From: Drechslerella dactyloides
Taxonomy: Eukaryota; Ascomycota; Orbiliomycetes; Orbiliales; Orbiliaceae
Length of the DNA: 64,000 bases
Assembly: GCA_020064725.1 (NCBI GenBank)
Contig: JAGTWJ010000011.1
Span: 1,612,001 to 1,676,000 of the forward strand
Direction of reading: 5' to 3'
Position 1 is the first letter of the stretch; each line of letters starts with the position of its first letter. Positions 1 to 11,473 of this stretch are shown here, piece by piece. The position numbers and the translations under genes are program-made. Under the pieces are notes generated by a model. That model ran no database searches. It worked only from the letters and a program-made list of their open reading frames with translations, and was not told the origin of the DNA.

Positions 1-99
1 TAAATTTAAACAGTTCGTATGAAATATGGGGTATCCTATAAACATATGTGGGAAGAAAGAGATAGAACGTTCTGAAATGACGGGTGGCAACTATCCTAC

Positions 100-1845
100 T
101 CATGCTGTCTCAGCCAGACTCCTTCTCTTCAGTTCCAGCTCGGCATTGAGCCCATCGATCACCTTCTGCAGCCGCTCCTTGATGATCCGGTTTGGCACGT
201 CGTCTCTCTCCTTGATCTTCAAGGTAACAATCCTCTCTAGATCGCTAATCTCTTCTTTCAACTGCAGCTTCTCCGCCGACAGCCCGGAATCGACGTCCAT
301 CGCATCTCCGTCCCCGTCGCTGCCATCATCATCGTCGTCATCTTCGTCCTCATCGCTCGAGATTGCTGCTGGCGGCAGCCCCTTGGACTGTCCATTTGTT
401 TTCGCCGGTGCAGGCTCGTGCTCGTCGTCCAGCATCATGGCTTCTGCGAGCTGGTCCTGGAAGTCCATGAGATCCATTTCCTCGTGTTCGCCGCCATCCA
501 CGTCTTCGTCTTCATACTCCACGTCCTCCTCGCCTTCCGCATCTTCGTCACCAAGGTCCGTGTAGCCTCCCTTCGCGTTGGCGTCTCCGCTGCTGGTTGC
601 AGCCGCGGCCTCCCTCGCTATGTCTGCTTCGGTTAGCAGCTCGAATTCAGCCCTATCGGCCTCCTGGTCCGCCGCCAGCAACTTATCAACAGCGTCTTCC
701 ACCTTGTCCATATTGCGATTCACCACCCGCTTCCGGAACCGCCTGCGTCTCGCCCAGTGCATCGGCGGCGTGATGCCATGCGGGTAGTTGGTCAGCGTGC
801 TGGGCGTGGGATTCGAGAGTGCCTGATCCTCCAAGATGACGCGATCGCCGACGAGCAGCATCTGGGAGATGTCTGCTGTCTTGAAGATATTCTTGCCCTT
901 GTCTATCGTCTTGTTGCTCTCGATGATGCAGGGTAGATCGACAAGCGTGGCGGAGTACATCCTCCCGCGGACGCAGACGATTGCACGTCGGTCGTCCTTG
1001 AATTTGAACCATACATCCGACGACTTGCCAAAGTCCTTCTTCTCGATTTCCGCGTGGAGGAAATCGCAATCCTCGCCCGGAGGCATGCGCAGGATGAATT
1101 GCTCTTCGATCGCGGGATCTTCTTCCCGGTCCGAAGCTTCGGAGTCATAGCCACACCCGATCGGAACGCTACGCTTAATAGCTACCGGACGAGAGGCACT
1201 GCTCTTGAGCTTGATTATCGGTGTTTTGACCGTACCGTCTGCTGCTGGCTTGGGCTGGGAGAACGAGGCTTTTATCCTGATCTTCGGTAAACTCGGGGTT
1301 CCTGTAACGGGATCTGTGGTGGCGGGAATGGAATCGCGGACGACCTTGGTTTGTATAGGCGGCAGATTTGATAACTGCTGTGGGCGTGCGGTGGTGATTT
1401 GCGGCGCCTGTGTGGGGGCCGGTGTGAGCGCCTGAGTGGAGAGTGTCGCGGCGGCCTTGGCAGTGCCAGGCGTCTGTGGAGGTGCGGACTCCTGTTGGCG
1501 ATTCTTGAGACTGTTGACATTGAGTTTGATCTTGATGCCCGAGGGCTTCGGAGTTGCTGCGGGAGGCGGGGCCGCCGGGGTCTGAGGTGGCGGTTGCGCC
1601 TGTGACGACGCAGCAGCAGCAGCAGCAGCAGCCTCAGCCTGCAGCTGCTTCTTGGTCTTCTTTGGTTCCTTTGGGGCCTTCGGAGGCTTCGGTTCCTTCG
1701 GCGCAGGCGGTTTCTTCTCCTTTTTCTCCTTCTTTGGCTTTTCGGCCTTCGTGGGTGCTGATGGTGCTGCCGATTCTAGAACGGCTTGTAGGCGGTGCGG
1801 CGACACCCGCAGCGTGACTATGCGGGACTTCCTTTCCCCCGACAT
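100..1845 (-). CDS. taf7: TFIID subunit TAF7 (TAFII55 family)
   Basis: Single-exon gene, 581 residues if started at the ATG at 1845; the open frame continues to 1965 with a further Met, but the 1845 start begins MSGERKSRIVTLRV, a compact conserved-looking N-terminus. The N-terminal half is Lys/Ala/Pro-rich low complexity with an alanine run. The TAFII55 domain lies roughly at residues 245-375: IEEQFILRMPPGEDCDFL, a central RRAIVCVRGRMYSATLVDLP, and the terminal GITPPMHWARRRRFRKR signature. It is followed by a strongly acidic segment and a C-terminal coiled coil. TAF7 is a TFIID component that binds TAF1 and restrains its activity until initiation; it acts in the nucleus. It faces a TAF3-type TFIID gene across a shared promoter. 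Family call is confident; the start codon is less so. Confidence 0.92.
   Translation of the reverse strand: MSGERKSRIVTLRVSPHRLQAVLESAAPSAPTKAEKPKKEKKEKKPPAPKEPKPPKAPKEPKKTKKQLQAEAAAAAAAASSQAQPPPQTPAAPPPAATPKPSGIKIKLNVNSLKNRQQESAPPQTPGTAKAAATLSTQALTPAPTQAPQITTARPQQLSNLPPIQTKVVRDSIPATTDPVTGTPSLPKIRIKASFSQPKPAADGTVKTPIIKLKSSASRPVAIKRSVPIGCGYDSEASDREEDPAIEEQFILRMPPGEDCDFLHAEIEKKDFGKSSDVWFKFKDDRRAIVCVRGRMYSATLVDLPCIIESNKTIDKGKNIFKTADISQMLLVGDRVILEDQALSNPTPSTLTNYPHGITPPMHWARRRRFRKRVVNRNMDKVEDAVDKLLAADQEADRAEFELLTEADIAREAAAATSSGDANAKGGYTDLGDEDAEGEEDVEYEDEDVDGGEHEEMDLMDFQDQLAEAMMLDDEHEPAPAKTNGQSKGLPPAAISSDEDEDDDDDDGSDGDGDAMDVDSGLSAEKLQLKEEISDLERIVTLKIKERDDVPNRIIKERLQKVIDGLNAELELKRRSLAETA
1609..1642. 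repeat. CAG/GCA trinucleotide run inside TAF7
   Basis: A near-perfect run of CAG/GCA triplets on the plus strand encodes the polyalanine stretch of TAF7 on the minus strand. Such runs are length-variable between strains; nothing here suggests a regulatory role. Confidence 0.7.
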
Positions 1846-2527
1846 GACGGCTAAGACAGAAATCGCCGCTTCGTATGTGGGAAAAATGTAACACGGGCGT
1901 ACGCGGATGATTGATGGCGGAACGGAAAGTATCGCGTGCCGGTTGATGGGAAACTGCAGGATCAACTGTTCTCAGCTCGTTCCGGAACTGTGGGTAGCCG
2001 TCAGTACCATGCCGGATCAGTATAGGTAGAATGCGCGTTCCAGCGCAGATGGCACTCACGGCAGTGTGTGCACCATGCTCGGCGCCGATGCGGACCAGCT
2101 GTCGGTGAAGGGGTGCGGCGATGTCGAGTCGCGATGCTATGGTATGGTGTTGAGGACGAGCTGTGGCGGAACCAGTCACTTTTCCTGGAGCTGTCGCGTT
2201 CGTTCTGCTCGAAACCCGCGCGCCGCCAAAAACCTTCTTAGTAACGTCGTCAAACGCCATCACAATCACGCATTCCCCAACTTCAATACATATAGCATCG
2301 GCCTAACGCATACGCTGCAGAGACGACTCTCTCGATACCACTCACGCTTGTCGAATTGAGGCAACTGGCTGCGCGGAACCGACCGCGACAATGTTGATTC
2401 GTCCTCACCATCGGCCATCTTGACACCTAGAGCTTTAGTTCAACCTCTTCGACATCATCGAATACACATCTCCATCCACAGCCTACATCACATCTTCGGA
2501 ACAGGCGCCCTGCATACTTCCGTCGAC
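1846..2527. promoter_or_regulatory. Divergent promoter between TAF7 and TAF3-like gene
   Basis: This 682-bp gap separates the start codons of two divergently transcribed TFIID subunit genes and must contain both promoters and 5' leaders. I see no clear TATA box or named operator. The left part overlaps the upward open frame of TAF7, so the true TAF7 start could move the boundary by up to 120 bp. Confidence 0.6.
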
Positions 2528-3513
2528 ATGGATACGCCAGAGCAGTTCTACTTCTCTCTTCTGAGAATATCCACCGCTCAAATGCTACGGCACGCCGGTC
2601 TCGCTGGCTCTCGTCCCTCCGTCCTTGACACTCTTACCGGTACTTATGTCACGCCCCAGGACACCATCTATCTCCTTGCACGAATCATTCGATCATCTGA
2701 CATCTCTATCGTCTTGTAGATATGACCGCCCGATACCTCACACTCCTCGGAACAACCGCCCGCTCCATCACCGAATCGTCCGAGCGCACAACATCAGAGC
2801 TCACTGATGCCCTCTTAGCAATGGAGCACCTCGGCCTCCTCAAACCCTTGACGATATACACCCCCGACCTTAACGACACGCGTGCCGTCGACAACTTTAT
2901 AGCCTGGGCCAAGAGTCCCGAGGTCGAGGAACTGCGCAAGCTCGCCGGAGTCGTCACCGTCGAAGTGGACGAGGAAGCGCCAGAGGGCGATAGCTCAGCC
3001 GATACAACAACGGTGCCAGACGTAGCTGCATCCATGACATCACAGAAAGATACGACGCAATCGACTGCTGCAACTGCGAAGAGACCTGTGGTGCCAGCGG
3101 CAGCCAGATCACGGGAGCCGGAGACCGACATTCCCATTAAGCGTGAGAATGTAGACGATCAGCCGGCTTTGTCGATGATGATGGATATCGATGGGATCCC
3201 GTCGCTGGAGGATTCTATGCTAGCTGGCACAGTCGGCTTGAATCCCAACGACAGCATGACGAGGGGCACCGAGCCGCCGCCAGACGCAGGCGAAACGACG
3301 GGGGAGAGCACGAAGGCAAAGGTCAGGATGAAGCAGGTCGACTGGTTTACGGCTCTGAAACTGAAGGAGGACGCGGCGAGGTTCGACGGAACGCTACTGG
3401 GAAAGCACGTGGAGAAGCGGAAAATTGTGGTCGAGGGTGGCGACAGCGTGCCGGTGCAGCTTCCGGGTCAGTCACTGGCAGCCGCGGAACAGCAGCAGCC
3501 GAACGGCGGTTGA
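2528..3513 (+). CDS. Histone-fold (BTP domain) TFIID subunit, TAF3-type
   Basis: CDS join(2528..2639,2720..3513), 301 residues. The 80-nt intron joins ...DTLT to DMTARYLTLLG, restoring the bromodomain-associated histone fold (roughly residues 4-80: FYFSLLRISTAQMLRHAG, then a second helix, then SELTDALLAMEHLGLL). This fold is used by TAF3 and TAF8 to pair with TAF10-like partners in TFIID. The rest is low complexity apart from a C-terminal block with VDWFTALKLKEDAARFDGT. The size and the conserved C-terminal block make me prefer TAF3; TAF8 is the alternative. It is divergent from the TAF7 gene, which supports a TFIID role. Without the intron, the frame meets a stop at 2717. Confidence 0.82.
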
Positions 3514-5234
3514 TATACAGAGACGGTTGGCAACAAGGGGAGGATGGTGGTCTTGTCGTGTCGTATCTTCTGGAGTTCTTGGTGTTCCTGTTGCCTGGAT
3601 CTGGGTGCTCGATTGCACTGGCGTGATGGGGTTTAAAGGTCGTCGTTTGCATATAATCGTGGTCATCTTGTGTATAATATTGCTCGCCCACCATTGTGTT
3701 TATCGCCATCGATATCATACATTTAGCATCCGCGCAGCCGTGCGATGGAGAGCTTGTCCCAACCTCACACAACGCACTGCTCATTAGCTATATTAGTATT
3801 CCTGCTCAACCACCTCATCTAAAGTCGATACGAAGTCGATAATCCACAGCTTCGACATCTTGCAAGATCTCTCGCAGACCATACCAGCTGTCTAGGCATG
3901 CCGAGCTCCACGCCGAGTGTTGGAGCTGCCTCCTGGCGACACTAGGTACCCATGCGCAAAAGCTAGTCGCCAGGCAACGTAAACACTCAGAAGCTACTAC
4001 TGATGGCTGATTGCATAATCGACGATGCATTCCAGAGCTCAGGCGACCGTCAGTTAACCGACACCATGCCACCGCCCTGCAGCGAGCACACGCCGCATTA
4101 TTAATATCGCGCCGTCGCCATGGTTGACAAATAGCACTTTACTCGCGACTGGCCACCGGGATCACGTTGCCTGAACGAGGCCAGCGTCAAAGCATCGGTT
4201 ACCCAAAGGATTGCCGCCGCGAAACCCGTTGGTTTACTAAGCCCAGAACATCTCGGCAGTCGAAGCAATGCACTGGCAGTTCAGCTGGCGGCCAATGGAA
4301 GCTTCACGGCTTACACAGCTTGAAGCTTACTGTTGCAACCGATTTACCTATCCGGGTTGTGTAGTTGGCCGTTCGCCGCCCCACGCGCATCATACGCATG
4401 CTGCTCGAGTTTGATTGTTCAAGGTCTCGCGCGCTACCAAGAGATTGCCGAGCAGGACGGGCTCGTTTCTGACACTATGGTCTGACGTCCGCTCGAGGGG
4501 CGGAGCGTCAACGACGAAGCAAGCAAGGAAGCAGAGGTACAAAGTATTTGGAAAGCTATATATATTGCTAGCGTCATCTCCAGTTCGCAGTTCGTATTCA
4601 TATCTGCTCTTCCGGAATAACCCCTAGCAGCGTCGCAAGCTCCCCAGCCAGGCCTTACGCGGGATCAGTTCTTTTTGGAATTATACTCATCCCACCGGAC
4701 CATATCACATCGGCGTTCGCGACAGTCTCGATTCACTGCTACCCGATTCGGACCTGCATCGACCGGGGCTCTCGCCATCTGCTTCTGCCGGCGGCCAGGA
4801 TTGTGGTTCTGATTTGCTGACACGGCCGGCCCTCACCGAGAGGCGGCTTGCAAGCTTGCACTTGGACAAAAATAAAACACCAGAGAGAGCTTCCGGAATC
4901 TGCACTGTCATCCCACGGACCGCCGCAACGCACCCTGCAGCATCACCGACAGCCCAAGATAATATTCCCGATCGGACCGCGAGCTAAAAATCCGGTGGCG
5001 AACCGGTGTGGCTGCTCGTCTGACCTATCAGCGTCGGGTATTTCCCACGACCTCGCGACTGCCCGGGTGCTACTTGTAGCTTTGTGGTGGGAGGAGCACG
5101 GAAAAATTACTAGTCGAAAGTGATACCCCGCCATACATCACGCACGCCGCCGGTGACACTTGCGCGGCTCAGCAAACTCGCAGAAAGCCCACAGGAGCAT
5201 TTTCCGTGCCCACGAGAGGGGCTAGCCGGCCTAC
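3514..5234. other. Intergenic, no gene seen
   Basis: About 1.7 kb between the TAF3-like gene and the first bZIP gene. Open frames here are short, overlap on both strands and show no family motif. It should hold the TAF3-like terminator and the bZIP promoter and leader. I recognise no repeat or RNA gene. Confidence 0.6.
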
Positions 5235-8200
5235 ATGTCGTTCTCGTCCCCGAATCAGAACCATCGCGGGAACGCGAACTCGAATCCTTTTGGGAGCCCG
5301 CCTCAACAATTGCCGCCGGGCCAGCAGCTGCAGCAGTACTACCAGCAGAGGTCCAGGACCCCGAGCGTCTCCAATGCCGGAGCTCAAGGTCAAGGACTGC
5401 TCTCGCCGCTTCAAGAAACTGGTTAGATATTACAAGAAACCTTTTTTTTGCGTTCGAAACACCTACCATGACCATGCACGGGACATGACATACTCACATA
5501 CATGCGAACGCCGCAGTATGCGCATTCGAGGGAGCGTCCGACGTCCCCGTCCCCGCTGACACACCTCATTTTAACATACGCCTGGCGCTGCACTGGAGAC
5601 ATGAAGCACAGTGCTTTTTCGTGTGCACCGCTACAGGGATCTACATGGGCGTTAAATGGCTTGTCCCAACTTTGCGAGCCATAAGAACCAGTGGGATTAT
5701 CCTGTCAGTGGCTCCGGCCCTTCCATAACGTTTCTTTCCCCGATTTCCAATTTCCTCTCCTCTTCTTTTTAGAATAGGACCCCCCCAGTTATCCGCATCG
5801 CTTGCTGCCCTTATATAGGTTCCCGCGCGGCCTGCCTTTCGCTCGCAAAAGGGACGATATCGCATGCGGTTTCAGTTCGCCTCGCTCACCATATGATTTG
5901 AATACCCGGCCGGGTTTCTTCCTTTTCTTTCCGCTTCATGACATTCACAGTTTCTATGCCCCGCGAATATTAAATATCATACGCAAATCATGGCGTACAA
6001 CTATCCAGGCTCGAATAACGTACTGACACCGCCTGAATCGCTACCGGACAATGCAGGAGGCCCGGACCAGCCAGATGATCCATCCAAACTAAGCGGGTTC
6101 TTTAAGAACATAAGTTTCGGGAACAGGACGACGAAAGGTACGTGATTTCACCTTGCGTTATTATCAAATGGTGTTTGCAAAGCTGCAGAAGCAGCGGCGG
6201 GTCCGAGCATCCAGCTGTCCGTCGACGCCAGGGATGGCAGTGGATGACATTTCGAGCGTCAGTCGGTCAGTCAGTCTACTGCGGCACGGCGTTTGATCCT
6301 GCCCCGTTTTCAGTTGCTGCTGTCGCTCCCGTGGTTTTGTTTCTGTTGAGGATGAAGGGAAGTTGGTTCGATTTCTTGGAAACTTGGCTTTTTCCCGAGC
6401 TATTATCCTTTTCGTCGTTTCGACTTCAGCTGGTGTCGACGTTTGGTGGAGCGGCGTCTTCCAAATACTTTTTGGTTGGGTTGCTAGCCCGGCGTCACAA
6501 CCTACCTCAAACGGGCAGGGTAATTTGGAATTGCCCTGCGCTGTGTGTCCCACACCCACGGCGGGTCCGCCCAGGCAAGCAAGACAGCTCCACAAACCGC
6601 AGGCCCCTAAGCGAGATGCTTCTTTTGATTCTTGGTGGAAGCTTGCATGCAATTGCGGCGCTGGTGGAGCTGAGCTACGTTGGATAAGACGAAGCAGCAT
6701 TCCTTTGCCTCACACCCCTGGCCTAAAGATATCCCTGGCTATCTCGATCTATCGCGTTCTCGATTTAGAATGCTGGACTTGATGTTTCGTTTTTTTCACC
6801 TTCATTCACTCGGTTCTATTCGCTGACGGTACTGGCCTGGACAGATGGCCAACCCGCCAAGAGACGCGGACCCAAGCCGGACTCCAAGCCCGCTCAGACA
6901 CGACGACAGGTATTTGATATTCCCTCCCCAGCTCCTTTGCGCTTTGCATTTGCTATGTCCGCTAGCTTGACAGCGTGCGCGGTGCGCATGTGCTGCACTG
7001 TTACCCCCTGGCCGTTCGCAGATCGGAGACAGCAGCCCGTAATCGCTGTGGCTTTCCTTCTTCCGCCTGTTTTTCGTCTAGTTCGAGGGCGAGCGATTGT
7101 GCGGCCGGCATTTAGGAGGTTTGCGTGCTTGCGATTTGTCAAACACAGCTGTTGCAATATCTCGATCTGCAACCATGCAGTTCCCTTTCGTGGCGCCCAC
7201 CCGTGCCCTCCCTTTGTCGTGGACATTATGGAATTTCGACGATGAGAAAAGAGAGCTAGTATTTGATTTGAGTGCGGTCTTTTTTGTTTCTTGTTTCTTT
7301 GTAAAGCTTGACACACACTGACATTACATTTATTTTCTATTTCCCGGCATTAGGAACTCAATAGGTATATAGGCCCCTCCGTCTTCGTTTCTCAGCCGTT
7401 GAAGCGCATCCATACTACCGCTCACTACACTCCCGTTCAACCTTACAAGAGTAGTCTGCCTTACTCGGTCTGCATCATCAACGCAGCTTACTAGTATACG
7501 TCTACTCTTGTCCCCTCATAACTACCCTTACGTACCCCCATCCCATCGATCGCCCAATAGGCTTTCGAGACCCTGTCCCTCGTTTATTAGACAGCATCGT
7601 ACATACACATTTTTTTTTCTTCTTTTGTTCTTTTTTTCTTCTAGAACAACTCCAGGCTAATCGACTGGCCTTTGATTCTTCTTATCTCTTATTAATCTAA
7701 TTATAGACAAGCACAACGGACCCATCGAGAGCGCAAGGAAGCTTACCTCAGACAACTCGAGTCCGAAGTAACCCGTCTTCGCGAGGCCTTTACGATCGTC
7801 ACCAAGGAAAAATCCCAACTCACAACTGAGAACGCGGATCTTAAGAGATACCTTGCGCTTCACGGGCTTTCTTGGCCTCCGGATCCGTCGACCGATCCTA
7901 CCTCTGCCCTTGCTCCTGCGCCTATCCCCCCGCCGCCACCTGTACCGTTGGGATCAATGCCTGGAATACCGTCGCTGGTCAGCCCGCAACCGCTCTCGCA
8001 GCTGGTAACGACGCCGCCGCCGGTGCAGAACTTTGTGTCGTCGCCTGCACAGTCCGCGCTGGCAACATCGCCGAACGTCAACGGGGCATTCGATGCCATC
8101 GGTATCGACTTTGTGCTCGCGTATGTTTATATCTCTCCTCCTGCGTTTTCGAAAGTATAGCTATACTGACCGTTATGTGTTTGGGGGGAACAGACTCGAG

Positions 8201-8802
8201 AGGCCGTGCATGGAACACATACAGAAGCTGGTACACGATTCGCTGGAGGACCCGAATGGCACATCGATCAGTGGCCACGCCTTGATGGCGTCATGTCCGC
8301 CGGAGTCGCACATGCTGGACAACCCAGACATAGACTGGGGATTGCGGACGTACAATCTGCAGCCGAGCGAGCTGAACGCGCTGCTGAACTTGTCGCCGAA
8401 GCTGAGTCTGTCGGGCGAGGTCACACCGATCAAGTGAGTTCACAATCTAGACGCGGTTTTTCAGGATGTTGAGAATGAGCTGTGGCTAACGGTTGGTGCG
8501 AATGTGACTAGTGCGTGGGCAATCATCCAAGCGCATCCAAACTTCCTGCAGCTGACACGGCACGATTTTGCCGCGATCAAGAACGAGCTGGTGCCGCAGG
8601 TCAAGTGCTACGGGTACGTGTTAACCCTTTGGTTCATTCATGACTCCTAAAGGTCGGAGAAAGAGCGTGTTTTAACAGTGGCGTTTGCAGATTCGGTGCG
8701 GTGCTTGAGGAGTATATGGTTGAAGACGCCCTGGACGCCGTGTTCGCGGCCAAGTACGCGTTGGCGAACCAGCGGGTCCAGAACTCGCACTACAGCTTTT
8801 AA
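5235..8802 (+). CDS. bZIP transcription factor with 11-nt microexon
   Basis: CDS join(5235..5421,6009..6137,6845..6909,7354..7364,7707..8120,8194..8433,8512..8613,8691..8802), 419 residues; all phases close. Exon 1 encodes a Gln/Pro/Ser-rich N-terminus. The basic region has the motif RRGPKPDSKPAQTRRQ, then ELNR from the 11-nt microexon, then QAQRTHRERKE, giving the invariant N-x7-R (N130, R138); a zipper follows to about residue 175. The C-terminal half carries a conserved fungal block (HIQKLVHDSLEDP, DWGLRTYNLQPSELNALL, FGAVLEEYMVEDALDAVF). It is a nuclear DNA-binding regulator; I cannot name a characterised ortholog. Introns 1-4 are unusually long (587, 707, 444 and 342 nt). An in-frame ATG at 5990 inside intron 1 gives an alternative 363-residue form, so the start is uncertain. 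Confidence 0.8.
7354..7364 (+). other. 11-nt microexon of the bZIP gene
   Basis: The sequence GAACTCAATAG is flanked by an acceptor (cattag) and a donor (gtatat). It encodes Glu-Leu-Asn plus two bases of an Arg codon, supplying the invariant DNA-contacting Asn of the bZIP basic region. Without it exon 3 (ending CAG, phase 0) would join exon 5 out of frame. Confidence 0.8.
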
Positions 8803-9873
8803 TTTCGCAGGAAAGAGCTGGAGAGCGTCGTACGAGACCATGGTACCATGCATGCGCGTCGAGTGAGAACTATCGATTTTTCCTTTCTCTTCCTTCGTTT
8901 TCTCACATTTCTTAATCAACTATTTTGTCGTGGAGCTGTTGGCATGCGTTCAAGTTGCTGGGTTAGCGGATTAGTTGTCACCGTATTTTATTACCGTATT
9001 ATATCATTCTTCATTCACCCAGATCTTGCCATGATATCATATAGCGTTCGTTCGTCGACTCTGCTTGGGTTACATCCGCGCTCCAGGTTGTAGATATCGA
9101 ACGCGTGCGCGTGGAGCGGTGCTCGAAACGGGGTATTAATAACCGGTCGACCAGCATTGATTTGTCAGGCGTCAATGCGCTTGACCGGCGAGATCCCGCT
9201 CGTGATTATCGGATGACAGCGCATGAACCCCGCGCATTGCATTACCGCAATACTTATTTTTATACGTCTCCTCGCCAGCGACGGCGCGCATGACGATAAG
9301 TACAGAATCGACCTCCAGGCGAATATAACAGAATACGTGCGTATAGTAAGCTCGGAGAATACATCGATACGAGCTTTGGTCAGAGCTGCCGCTGGCCAAG
9401 CACGTCCCCCGTCGAAACACTGCCACGCCGCTTATGTAACGCCCAGCATCGGCCCCAGCAGCGCGGCGACTGCGGCCAGCCTATCAGAACACCGCCCGGC
9501 GTCTCACCCTTGATTATCGCTGCTGTGCTGCCTCTTCCCTTCTCTGTCTCGGCGGCGAGAGTGAGACTGGCTGACTATATTATCCGGGGACCCTGACTGC
9601 GGGCACGGCCTCCGTCTTCCATACCTGCTTACCTGCCTTCTTTTTCGACGTTCCGACGCCCTTTTAGCTGCCTCGTCGCTGTCGATTGTAGTCTCTCGGG
9701 CGGCGATTCGACGGACTGCTCGGCTATCGTGACACCTGCCCGCCAACGTCAATTGCAACACCCGCAACGCATTCGTCTCAAATACCGCATCTCAGGCCTT
9801 CGCATCGCGTCGACGCCAGCCAATCAGCATCGCCACCAGGACACACTCATATCTAACAGATACCACCGCCACC
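8803..9873. other. Intergenic, no gene seen
   Basis: About 1.1 kb between the bZIP gene and the Nif1/Dsf2-like gene. It holds short pyrimidine-rich stretches near 9520-9560 and 9620-9660, as is common ahead of fungal start codons. No coding or RNA feature is supported. Confidence 0.6.
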
Positions 9874-11138
9874 ATGCCTTTCGGCTTCCACAAAAAGGAT
9901 CGCGACCGCGACCATGAACACGCCGACATCCCCTCTCCGACCAACTCCTCCGGCAATCCGGAATTTCGCATGTTCCGCTCCACAACGACCACCCAAGAGG
10001 AAATCTACCCCCCGACACCCTCCGCCAACGACCCCTATCATCACCACGCCTCCGAGAAAACCGGCGACGCCTCCGACGTCAGCAGTAACGGTGGCGGCAA
10101 GCCCGCCAAGAAGGATAAGGACCGTAAACGCATCTCCTTCCTCCGCCGCTCCTCCGCTGCGAACAACTCGAACGTCAGCTCGGAACACCTGCCCGCCGAT
10201 CTCGTCAGCCCGACGGAGGACAGCAAGGACCAGGAAGACAAATGGGAGTGGCGGGCGAGTCAGCTCGGCCTCGGAGGCGGGGTGACGAGTCCCGTGGCGG
10301 TGACGGCTGCGTCGGGCGTCGGGCAGCTGGCGCAACCGCGGGACCGGAGTCCAAGCAACGTGAGCGATCAGGGGACGGATAAGAACATCCAGGAGGCGAT
10401 ACGGCTGCACGAGGCTGGTGGTGCGTATACCAAAACCCCTCCCGACCCATTCCATCTACACAACCGACGAGTTCCCTCCTCCAATCAGTGATTGTGAGAC
10501 TATGATAGCTGATATGGCTTATGTAACTGCAGACCTTGAAAACTCGACCAAGCTGTTCAAGTATCTCGCCGACCCCTCCGGCCCCAACAACCCGCTCAGC
10601 CAAGTCCTCTACGGCCTCGCCCTGCGCCACGGCTGGGGCTGCCAACCGGATTCCGCCGCCGCGATTTCCTACTTGCAGGCCGCTGCTGCCAATTCCGCCT
10701 CGATCGAGCAGGAGGCTCTCCGCGCGGGTATGAAGAAAGGCGGCGCGGCGAAAGGCGAGCTGGTGCTCGCGATATTCGAGCTGGGGAACTGCTTCCGGCA
10801 CGGCTGGGGTACGGAGAAAGACCCCGTTGCCGCCTTCAACTACTACCTTACGGCCGCGAATCTGGGGGATACGGATGCGATGAACGAGACGGCATGGTGT
10901 TATCTGAACGGCTACGGGCTGAAGAAAAAAGACAAGGTGCGCACATACAAATTTTCCCCCTTTGCAATAACCAATACACCGATTGAGTAACCATTTCTAA
11001 TGTTAATGGATGTAGTATCTGGCGGCAAAGTACTATCGGCTCGCAGAGGAGCATGGGAATAAAACCGTGGGCAACTCATGGATATACAAGGACAAGTACG
11101 GCGGGCTACCGGCAAACCTAAAACCCAAGTCCGGCTAG
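9874..11138 (+). CDS. Sel1-repeat protein, Nif1/Dsf2-like
   Basis: CDS join(9874..10420,10533..10936,11016..11138), 357 residues. The start sits in a good context (caccATGCC). Residues 1-175 are charged, Ser/Pro-rich and probably disordered. From about residue 180 there are Sel1-like (TPR-related) repeats: LFKYLADPSG...LYGLALRHGWGC, LAIFELGNCFRHGWG...AFNYYLTAANLGDTDAM, TAWCYLNGYG and, across the last intron, YLAAKYYRLAEEHGNKTVGNSWIYKDKYG. The C-terminal motif resembles the fungal family containing fission yeast Nif1, described as an inhibitor of the mitotic kinase Nim1, and budding yeast Dsf2. A role as an adaptor in cell-cycle or morphogenesis signalling follows from the family only. The N-terminus is poorly conserved, so its exact start rests on context. 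Confidence 0.83.
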
Positions 11139-11373
11139 TTTCATTCCATATCCGCTACCAGATCTTTCCCTACTTTCGGTGCGCTGTCAGCAGGAAATCT
11201 GCCATCCGCTTGGATTCTCTCGCTTAAAATGGCATTGTGAGCTGTTCATTATATCGAACTCGTCAACACCGATTAAATTCTATCTCGCATACCATTCTAT
11301 TCTTGTTTATTGTCGTGTTAGCTAGTTGTGCATCCATTTTTTGCTATTTCCAGCGATTTTATACTTTACTATA

Positions 11374-11415
11374 ACGTAATCCATAAGCGAGCGTGCCACC
11401 CAAGCGAGCGTGCCA
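11374..11415 (+). repeat. Left terminal inverted repeat of pogo element
   Basis: 42 bp, an exact reverse complement of 13198-13239. It contains two tandem copies of a 16-bp unit beginning AAGCGAGCGTGCCAC, a likely transposase-binding arrangement. Confidence 0.92.
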
Positions 11416-11473
11416 CTATTTACCATCGACGCGTCTTTCTACCTTTATGCTATATTACTCCACAACAACTATA

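Noticed and set aside
6142..6687. 181-codon open frame between exons 2 and 3 of the first bZIP gene
   Set aside because: It lies entirely within a long intron, has no recognised motif and is overlapped by an opposite frame of equal length.
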